Below, piece by piece: positions 1-4,412 of a DNA stretch of 12,144 nucleotides. This stretch comes from Holophagales bacterium UBA5704 (GTDB lineage: Bacteria; Acidobacteriota; Thermoanaerobaculia; Multivoradales; UBA5704). The stretch is from positions 1 through 12,144 of the forward strand of contig DIHE01000090.1 in assembly GCA_002420005.1 (NCBI GenBank), given 5' to 3'. Position 1 is the stretch's first letter. Each line of letters begins with the position of its first letter. The translations under genes were made by a program, and so were the position numbers. A model generated the notes under the pieces. That model made no database searches. It had not been told where the DNA came from and worked only from the letters and a program-made list of their open reading frames with translations.

Positions 1-842
1 GGGGGGGCGATGGGAGAGGGGGTCGGGGGGTGAGGTCGGGAGGGGGAAGGCGCCGCCTGGACCGCCCGGGTGACGCTGCGCGCCTGGATCGCCGGCATCA
101 GGATCGTCGCCGCCTGCACCGTCGACGTCTGAGCTGGCGAGGCCTGAACCGCCGGCATCGGAGCTGGCGAGGCCTGCACGGCCGGTCCCTGTGTCGCCGA
201 ACCCGGCGCCTCCTCCTCCGGAGCGCTCATCCGCCGCAGCGGCAGCCCGGGGCGATCCGGTGCTCCGGCCGCTCTCTGGACACCCGGCGACCGCCGCACG
301 ATCGCCGGTCCCATCTCGACGCTCCGGGAAACCACCGAGGTCTGGACCGCAGGCCCTTCCGAGACCCCTGCCGCCGACTTCTCCTCCTTCGGCTCGCTCA
401 TCCTCCGCACCGGCATCTCTGAAGCCACGGGGGCCTCCGGGCTCGCCACCGACCGCTGCACGGGAACCGATCCCGTCGCCTCCGCCGAACGCGCGACCAC
501 CGAGGCCTGCGCCACCGGCGCCTGCACCATCGGTAAAACCGTCGCCCGCGCCACCCGTGTCGGCGCCGAGGCCGAAGAAGGAGCCGGCGGGCCGGCGGAG
601 GCGGAGAGCATGGGCGTCGCCACCGGACGGAGCGGCAACGCCGGGCCTCCGGAATCCACCGAGCCCGCAGGGCTGAACCGCCGCTGGATCTGCGCGGCGA
701 GCCGCCCGCCGTCCGCGACGCAGCAACTTCCGCCACCGTTGGTGGCCAGGCTGCGCCGGATCACCCCGGGGTCGGTGGCGCGCCGGACGAGGGTCTCTCC
801 GAGATCGGGACTGGCTGGGGTGGTCTCTTGATCTTCGTTCAT
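1..842 (-). CDS. Disordered Pro/Ala/Val/Gln-rich eCIS-linked protein, C-terminus beyond the window
   Basis: Reading leftward from an ATG at 842 the frame stays open for 280 codons to the window edge, with no stop. A GAGG lies about 7 bases before the ATG. Residues 1-55 are the least repetitive part (N-terminus MNEDQETTPASPDLGETLVR, with paired Cys at 40-41 and IQRR at 52-55). After that the protein is low in complexity and probably disordered. It holds VQRS at 128, VRRMSEPKEEK from 145, VRRSPGVQR from 182, LRRMSAPEEE from 202, then decapeptides beginning VQA or IQA from 222. The RRM-x4-EE units resemble the RRM-CAAC-EEK unit after the DUF4157 domain of the large protein at 7036-9858, with the cysteines missing. 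I recognise no family. It could be the N-terminal segment of a second effector or another eCIS accessory protein. The last ~15 codons lie in C-rich sequence at a probable contig end and may not be true protein. Confidence 0.7.
   Translation of the reverse strand, partial: MNEDQETTPASPDLGETLVRRATDPGVIRRSLATNGGGSCCVADGGRLAAQIQRRFSPAGSVDSGGPALPLRPVATPMLSASAGPPAPSSASAPTRVARATVLPMVQAPVAQASVVARSAEATGSVPVQRSVASPEAPVASEMPVRRMSEPKEEKSAAGVSEGPAVQTSVVSRSVEMGPAIVRRSPGVQRAAGAPDRPGLPLRRMSAPEEEAPGSATQGPAVQASPAPMPAVQASPAQTSTVQAATILMPAIQARSVTRAVQAAPSPSRPHPPTPSPIAP
33..179 (-). repeat. Decapeptide-encoding tandem repeat (about 30 bp period)
   Basis: Within the partial minus-strand gene, residues 222-270 fall into units of about ten residues that begin VQA or IQA: VQASPAPMPA, VQASPAQTST, VQAATILMPA, IQARSVTRA (nine residues) and VQAAPSPSRP. 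At DNA level the plus-strand 16-mer GAGCTGGCGAGGCCTG is identical at 131-146 and 161-176, a 30-base spacing. This suggests recent duplication of a 30-bp unit. Confidence 0.7.
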
Positions 843-863
843 GGCGTCGCCTCGAAGAACGAA

Positions 864-891
864 CGCCGGGTGCGATCTCCCTCACCCGGCG
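864..891. repeat. Perfect 9-bp inverted repeat with 10-nt spacer
   Basis: CGCCGGGTG at 864-872 is mirrored by CACCCGGCG at 883-891. The element lies between the divergent starts of the minus-strand partial gene (842) and the toxin-antitoxin pair (938). On the minus strand it would form a strong hairpin about 20 nt before the ATG. No T-run follows on either strand, so an intrinsic terminator is unlikely. It may be an operator or a 5'-leader structure. Confidence 0.55.
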
Positions 892-909
892 CTAGCACGA
901 GGCCTGACG

Positions 910-922
910 CCCCGTGACGGGG
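910..922. promoter_or_regulatory. Candidate operator of the toxin-antitoxin operon
   Basis: CCCCGT at 910-915 and ACGGGG at 917-922 form a perfect inverted repeat around a single base. The repeat abuts the TATACT box at 923-928. Type II toxin-antitoxin operons are usually autorepressed by antitoxin binding to palindromes overlapping the promoter, and this position fits. The binding itself is inferred. Confidence 0.5.
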
Positions 923-928
923 TATACT
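923..928 (+). promoter_or_regulatory. -10 box for the toxin-antitoxin pair
   Basis: TATACT matches the bacterial -10 consensus (TATAAT) in five of six positions. A start of transcription about 7 nt downstream would fall near 935, almost at the ATG at 938, giving a leaderless or nearly leaderless mRNA. No convincing -35 hexamer is seen at 17 bp. The central GTATAC (922-927) is palindromic, so the same box could also serve leftward transcription towards 842. Confidence 0.5.
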
Positions 929-937
929 TGTAGAGTG

Positions 938-1189
938 ATGAAGAGAGCGGCGAGCATCTCCAAGGAGCAGATCAAGTCGGAGGTCGACAAGGTGCGAGAC
1001 GAGTACCTGGGCGCCCTCTACCGGATCATCCTCGCTCTGGCAGACCCCATGATGGCGCCACCGCGACCAGAGCCGGCAGGAACCGGCGGCTGGAGCCAGT
1101 TCATTTCCCAGATGTACGGAGCGACCCGCGACGCCCCCCTTGAGCGCTGGCCGGAAGGAGCCGCCGAAGAACGGCTTCCCCTCGAATGA
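938..1189 (+). CDS. Antitoxin of a VapC-type toxin-antitoxin pair
   Basis: This 83-aa protein overlaps the PIN toxin start by four bases (ATGA at 1186-1189), the classic translationally coupled antitoxin-toxin layout. The C-terminal part (WSQFISQMYGATRDAPLERW, residues 52-71, then PEGAAEERLPLE) resembles the tail of small antitoxins found next to PIN toxins, where a W-x2-F-I...YG...PLER...EER stretch precedes the toxin gene. Residues 1-38 look helical and charged; no obvious ribbon-helix-helix, AbrB or HTH motif is seen, so the DNA-binding mode is unclear. I chose the ATG at 938 over the upstream GTG at 914 because the -10 box (923-928) would otherwise lie inside the coding region. No strong Shine-Dalgarno is visible, in line with a leaderless mRNA. 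The role as antitoxin is inferred from context and the tail motif. Confidence 0.75.
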   Translation: MKRAASISKEQIKSEVDKVRDEYLGALYRIILALADPMMAPPRPEPAGTGGWSQFISQMYGATRDAPLERWPEGAAEERLPLE

Positions 1190-1587
1190 CCTATCTGCTC
1201 GACGCGAACACCTGTATCAAGTTCCTCAACGGCCAGTCGGAATCGGTTCGCCAACGGTTTGAGGAGCTGCCTCCCTCCGCCCTGGCGTTGTGCTCAGTCG
1301 TCAAGGCCGAGCTCTTTTACGGTGCGATGAAGAGCGCGCGGCCCCAGGCCAACTTGGAGAAGCTCCTCTTCTTCTTTGACCGCTTCATCTCCTATCCGGT
1401 TGACGATGCAGCAGCCGAGGTCTGCGGTCGGGTTCGCGCCCAGTTGGCGAAGCAGGGAAAGCCGATCGGCCCCAATGACCTCCTGATCGCCTCCGTCGCC
1501 ATCTCGCGGCAACACACCCTTGTCACCCACAACGTTGGCGAGTTCAGCAGAGTCGAAGGTCTCGCGCTCGAAGACTGGGAGACATAG
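1186..1587 (+). CDS. vapC: VapC-type PIN-domain ribonuclease toxin
   Basis: A 133-aa protein with the PIN-domain pattern across its whole length, the usual size for VapC. The acidic metal-binding residues are visible: D6 in LLDANTCI, E42 in VVKAELFYGA and D98 in IGPNDLLIA. The C-terminal TLVTHNVGEF (111-120) carries N116 where many PIN proteins have Asp or Asn. VapC toxins are Mg2+-dependent endoribonucleases that cut tRNA or rRNA and halt translation; the target here cannot be read from sequence. The start overlaps the antitoxin stop by four bases. The gene runs opposite to all the injection-system genes and converges on tube B (stop codons 88 nt apart). Base composition looks less G/C-rich than the neighbours, hinting at separate acquisition. 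Confidence 0.9.
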   Translation: MTYLLDANTCIKFLNGQSESVRQRFEELPPSALALCSVVKAELFYGAMKSARPQANLEKLLFFFDRFISYPVDDAAAEVCGRVRAQLAKQGKPIGPNDLLIASVAISRQHTLVTHNVGEFSRVEGLALEDWET

Positions 1588-1595
1588 CCCGAAAC

Positions 1596-1620
1596 GGCCG
1601 GGCCTTCGGCCCATTTTCTT
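1596..1620 (+). terminator. Probable intrinsic terminator after vapC
   Basis: GGGCC (1600-1604), a TTC loop and GGCCC (1608-1612) form a short GC-rich hairpin, followed by ATTTTCTT (1613-1620). An alternative stem pairs GGCCG (1596-1600) with CGGCC (1607-1611). It starts 8 nt after the vapC stop. The stem is short and the T-tract interrupted, so termination may be partial. Confidence 0.5.
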
Positions 1621-1675
1621 GAATGCCGGCGAGACGCCAGCGCTCCCAGGGGGCGTCCTCGGAACGCTGGTGGCC

Positions 1676-2227
1676 CTACCGCAACGCCCCGCCGAGGGCG
1701 AGGCCGGCGTTGAAACCGGTGCGGAAGGCCGAGGCGGCGGCGCTGCTTGCGGGTTTGGAGATTCCGCGGTGGACCAGCTCCACGGATTCCACGGCGATGG
1801 AATTGCCGTCCGCCCGGAAGTCCGGCCCGCTCCATTTCACCGGATAGGCTTCCTTGAAATCCCACCACATGGCGGGAATCCCCTGGCGGTCGAGGAGATA
1901 GATCGTGCCGTTCTTTCTCTCGATGCGGCCGGCGACGACGTCCTGGTGCCAGGACCAAAAGGTTTCGATCTCGGTCAGGCCACGTTTGAGGATCAGGTTC
2001 GAGGGATACCGGGTGGGGCCGGGCAGCTTGTGGACGTACTCGTTCTGCCCGCCCTCCGTGTACTCCTGCACCACCGTCTCGACCTGGAGACCGCTCACCT
2101 CGGAAAAGCCACCGATGATCAGGCCTTCGATCTCGACGAAGAAATTGAACGCCACGTGCGGGTCGCTGCGCACGCCCAGCAGGTTGGCGCCCAGGGTGAC
2201 GGCGGCGTTGCGGCCGAGCGCGCTCAT
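1676..2227 (-). CDS. eCIS inner tube protein B (T4 gp19-like family)
   Basis: A 183-aa tail-tube protein that would stack as rings inside the sheath to form the hollow tube carrying cargo. Family hallmarks are visible: FNFFVEIEG (28-35) near the N-terminus, FSEVSGL (41-47), EGG...KLPGPTRYPSNLILKRG (59-83), RIERKNGTIYLLD (101-113) and the ending KEAYPVKWSGPDF...GNSIAVESVELVH (125-153). It is a paralogue of tube A (2774-3211), sharing the order SGL, KLPG, L-x2-G-x-T, ERKNG, W-x-F-x-EA-x-P-x-KW-x-GP. Compared with tube A it has a longer N-terminus and about 27 extra C-terminal residues (157-183), Ser/Ala- then Gly/Leu-rich. AAAGGA lies 9 nt before the ATG. Afp and PVC particles also use more than one tube protein, one of which can form the junction with the baseplate; that role is an inference here. 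It is the last gene of the contiguous operon visible. Confidence 0.93.
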   Translation of the reverse strand: MSALGRNAAVTLGANLLGVRSDPHVAFNFFVEIEGLIIGGFSEVSGLQVETVVQEYTEGGQNEYVHKLPGPTRYPSNLILKRGLTEIETFWSWHQDVVAGRIERKNGTIYLLDRQGIPAMWWDFKEAYPVKWSGPDFRADGNSIAVESVELVHRGISKPASSAAASAFRTGFNAGLALGGALR

Positions 2228-2240
2228 TGAATCTGTCCTT

Positions 2241-2408
2241 TCACGATGCAGCCTCCTCGTTCAGGCGCCGGTTGATCCGCGCCACCTCCGCCACCCAACG
2301 CTGCCGGTCGCGGTGCTCCAACTGCAGGATCTGGTCATGCGGCCAGTGAAAGTAATACGCGAGATAGGCTACCTCCTCGTGCAACCGCTCCAAGGGGTAG
2401 CCCATCAT
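2241..2408 (-). CDS. Small eCIS protein, DUF6760-type (55 aa)
   Basis: A 55-aa protein beginning MMGYPLERLHEEVAYLAYYF, then HWPHDQILQLEHRDRQRWV (21-39), and ending in a basic/acidic helix INRRLNEEAAS. The pattern of an N-terminal L-x-EEVAYLAYHFHW-like helix followed by I-L-x-LEH-x-ER-x-RW is typical of the short DUF6760 proteins that sit between tube genes in eCIS and phage-tail-like loci. The role is not established; its place just after the 121-aa tail-assembly-type protein suggests a small assembly factor, possibly comparable to the small overlapping chaperone frames of phage tails. The first ATG (2408-2406) overlaps the stop of the preceding gene (TGA, 2407-2405), giving translational coupling; a second ATG follows at once. 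The next gene, tube B, starts 13 nt after its stop. Confidence 0.82.
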   Translation of the reverse strand: MMGYPLERLHEEVAYLAYYFHWPHDQILQLEHRDRQRWVAEVARINRRLNEEAAS

Positions 2409-2770
2409 CGTCCCCGGCCGCCGACCTCCACCTCGAACTCGCCCTGACAATGCGGACAGGCCACCGCCACGCGGTCGTGCCCGTCCTCGTTGATCCGCCG
2501 GTAGAGATCCTGGAGAAACGCCAGGTCTCCGGCGAACAACCCCTCGATCACCTTGGGATTGAGCACCTCCAGCGTGCCCAGCCGGGTGACCACCCGCGCG
2601 AGCAGGATGACCACCAGATACCCGGGGTTCGCCTGCACGCGCGGATCTTTCATCGGCGCGATCTCGTCGTAGGCCGTGGCCAGCCGCATGACACCCTCGC
2701 GATGCAAAGTCCCCTCGGCATCGAGATAGCCACGCGGCAGGGTGAAGGGAAATTCGGTCTGCAAGGTCAC
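2405..2770 (-). CDS. Phage tail-assembly-type protein with CPHC motif
   Basis: A 121-aa protein of the type seen between tube genes of eCIS loci. Its body reads FTLPRGYLDAEGTLHREGVM (9-28), RLATAYDEIAPMKDPRVQAN (29-48), then a hydrophobic stretch YLVVILLARVVTRLG (51-65) and LFAGDLAFLQDLYRRIN (78-94). The C-terminus has one CPHC pair (C105, C108), which could bind metal if dimerised or with other ligands. By position it corresponds to tail-assembly chaperone-like proteins of contractile tails, but no structure or experiment is known to me for it. The start is GTG at 2770, only 3 nt after the stop of tube A, with AGGAG 6 nt upstream overlapping that gene's end. Its stop overlaps the start of the 55-aa protein, so these genes are translationally linked. 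Confidence 0.82.
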   Translation of the reverse strand: MTLQTEFPFTLPRGYLDAEGTLHREGVMRLATAYDEIAPMKDPRVQANPGYLVVILLARVVTRLGTLEVLNPKVIEGLFAGDLAFLQDLYRRINEDGHDRVAVACPHCQGEFEVEVGGRGR

Positions 2771-2773
2771 GGG

Positions 2774-3211
2774 CTACTCCTGGAGCTCCAGACCCTCGTG
2801 CGCGATCTCCAGCATCTCGATCGCCACCTCGTTGCCGGTGGCGTTGAAGGTCGGGCCGGTCCACTTGATCGGCCAAGCCTCGCGGAAATTCCAGCGCAGC
2901 TTTTCCGCGCCGGTCTCGTCGAGCAGGACGATCGAGCCGTTCTTACGCTCCACCTTGCCGGTCATCGCCTTCTTGCGCCAGGCCCACAGCTCGGTGTCGT
3001 CGGTCATCCCCCACTTGAGGGTGATGTTCGAGTACTTGTTGAGGCCGGGGAGCTTGCGCGCGGTCGGTCCTTCCGTGCCTTCGCGGTATTCGATCGGGTC
3101 CTGGCTCGCGTCGAGGCCCGAGCACTCGCGGAAGCCGGCGCGCGCGATGCCGTCGAGCTCCACCGCGAAATTATAAGAACGAAGCGGATCTTTGCGGTCT
3201 CCAGTCGCCAT
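2774..3211 (-). CDS. eCIS inner tube protein A (T4 gp19-like family)
   Basis: A 145-aa protein, the standard length for the main tube subunit of eCIS and R-type tails. It begins MATGDRKDPLRSYNFAVELD, followed by FRECSGLD (27-34), EYREGTEGPTARKLPGLNKY (41-60), ITLKWGMTDD (63-72), GKVERKNGSIVLLD (85-98), NFREAWPIKWTGPTF (108-122) and a final AIEMLEIAHEGLEL (130-143). These are the conserved parts of the Hcp-like beta-barrel that polymerises into hexameric rings. I start it at the ATG at 3211, preceded by AAGGAG at 9 nt; the frame extends further upstream to 3391 but that part is antisense-like and overlaps sheath B. It lies 28 nt downstream of sheath B. Given its length and its position directly after the sheaths it is likely the major tube protein (Afp1/Pvc1 counterpart). 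Confidence 0.95.
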   Translation of the reverse strand: MATGDRKDPLRSYNFAVELDGIARAGFRECSGLDASQDPIEYREGTEGPTARKLPGLNKYSNITLKWGMTDDTELWAWRKKAMTGKVERKNGSIVLLDETGAEKLRWNFREAWPIKWTGPTFNATGNEVAIEMLEIAHEGLELQE

Positions 3212-3239
3212 GTTCAACTCTCCTTGCTGAGGGATCTTT

Positions 3240-4376
3240 TCAAGTCGGGGACAGACCTGCGACGTCGACGCCGCCGGCACCGTGGATGATGCGCACCACG
3301 ACGTGCTCGTTCGGCACCGACGGCGCCAGGCCGATGACGGTGACCACCCGGCCGGTGTCGCGCAGCTCGGGCGGATTGGTCTCTGCGTCACATTTCACGA
3401 AGAAGGCTTCGGACGCGGTGTCGCCTTTGAGGGCACCGGCCCGGAACAAACCCTCGAACCAGGTGGTCAGCTCGCGGGTGATGCGATTCCACAGCCGGAC
3501 GTCGTGCGGCTCGAACGCCACGCCCGCCAGGTTCAGCTCGATCCAGCGCACGGTGGTCAGGAACAACCGGCGCACGCTGAGGAAGGTCCAGGCGGCCTCG
3601 CGCGAGAGCGTGCGCGCTCCCCAGATCCGCAGGCCGCGGCCGGGGAAGGCCCGCAAGGCGTTGATCCCTTGCGGATGCAGGACGGCCTGGTCGGCGTCGG
3701 TCAGGTGGGCGCCGAGATCGACGACGCCCTCCAACGCCTCATTGGCGGGTGCTTTGTGGACGCCGGTGCGCCGGTCGCAGCGCGCGATGACGCCGGCCAC
3801 GTGGCCACACGGCGGCACGAAACGCTGCGCTCCCGCCGGCCGGACCCAGGGGTGATAGAGGGCTCCTTGCTCGCCCGGCGCCGCGGCGAGACCGTTGCGT
3901 TGGGCGAGCACCTGCTCGCGCGACGCTCCGGGGACCGCGTCGAGCAGCGCGAAGCGGTCCCCCTCGGCCGCACAATGGGCCAGAAGCGCCGACTGCATCC
4001 GCAGCACCTGATCGAGGTCCTGGGCATCGAGCATCAGATCGGGCGCACAGACCAGGTCGAGATCCTGCCGCCCGGCAAGGGCTGCGAGGCCACCCTGGAG
4101 CGCCGCTTCCGCGTTTCCGGCGGCCAGCGGCACGACCAGACACTCCCGCCCGCCGTTCTGGAAAAACCCTTCGACGGCCGCCGCGAGGAACCGTCCGGGC
4201 GGCGGTGTTCCGAAGGTTTCGGCGAGCTGGGTGAAGAGCGTGACGCGCACCGGAACGTTGACGGTGCCGCGGGTGGTGACGCCGAGAAAGGCGGGGACAC
4301 CGGTCGGCAGCGCGGCGCGCTGTGCCGGGAACACGTCCTCCCGCATCACTCCGGGCGTGGCAAAGGTCGTCGTCAC
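3240..4376 (-). CDS. eCIS contractile sheath protein B (divergent paralogue)
   Basis: A 378-aa phage tail sheath family protein. Its C-terminal half aligns by eye with sheath A: FVPPCGHVAGVIARCDRRTG (186-205), VHKAPANEAL (206-215), LHPQGINALRAFPGRGLRIW (233-252), GARTLS, VRRLFL (268-273), FEPHD...LW (288-296), EAFFVKCDAETNPPELRD (323-340), GRVVTVIGLAPSVPNEHVVV (342-361). This is the Phage_sheath_1C region that packs on the tube. The N-terminal half is shorter and diverges: the usual APGVYVEE is replaced by ATPGVMREDVFPAQR. Sheaths form the outer contractile cylinder whose shortening drives the tube forward. Afp and PVC carry several sheath paralogues, some placed at the ends of the cylinder; a divergent copy like this may do so. 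The start is a GTG at 4376 with AAGGAG about 9 nt upstream, 36 nt after sheath A. It has more Cys (79, 110, 135, 190, 200, 329) than sheath A. Confidence 0.93.
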   Translation of the reverse strand: MTTTFATPGVMREDVFPAQRAALPTGVPAFLGVTTRGTVNVPVRVTLFTQLAETFGTPPPGRFLAAAVEGFFQNGGRECLVVPLAAGNAEAALQGGLAALAGRQDLDLVCAPDLMLDAQDLDQVLRMQSALLAHCAAEGDRFALLDAVPGASREQVLAQRNGLAAAPGEQGALYHPWVRPAGAQRFVPPCGHVAGVIARCDRRTGVHKAPANEALEGVVDLGAHLTDADQAVLHPQGINALRAFPGRGLRIWGARTLSREAAWTFLSVRRLFLTTVRWIELNLAGVAFEPHDVRLWNRITRELTTWFEGLFRAGALKGDTASEAFFVKCDAETNPPELRDTGRVVTVIGLAPSVPNEHVVVRIIHGAGGVDVAGLSPT

Positions 4377-4412
4377 GGTGCGCTCTCCTTCTCCCTCGAG
4401 GTCGCGAGGGCC

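Noticed and set aside
191..676. Plus-strand 161-codon Pro/Ala-rich frame and other frames in 30-736
   Set aside because: The minus-strand frame from 842 is longer, has a start with a ribosome site, and carries organised VQR/RRM repeats related to the DUF4157 protein, so the others are shadows.
914..937. Upstream GTG start at 914 for the antitoxin
   Set aside because: It would place the TATACT box and the palindrome inside the gene, and the added residues (starting MTGYTCRV) do not look like part of the protein.
3212..3391. Longer N-terminus for tube A starting at 3391
   Set aside because: It overlaps the 3' end of sheath B by about 150 nt and the extra residues are not tube-like; the ATG at 3211 has AAGGAG upstream.
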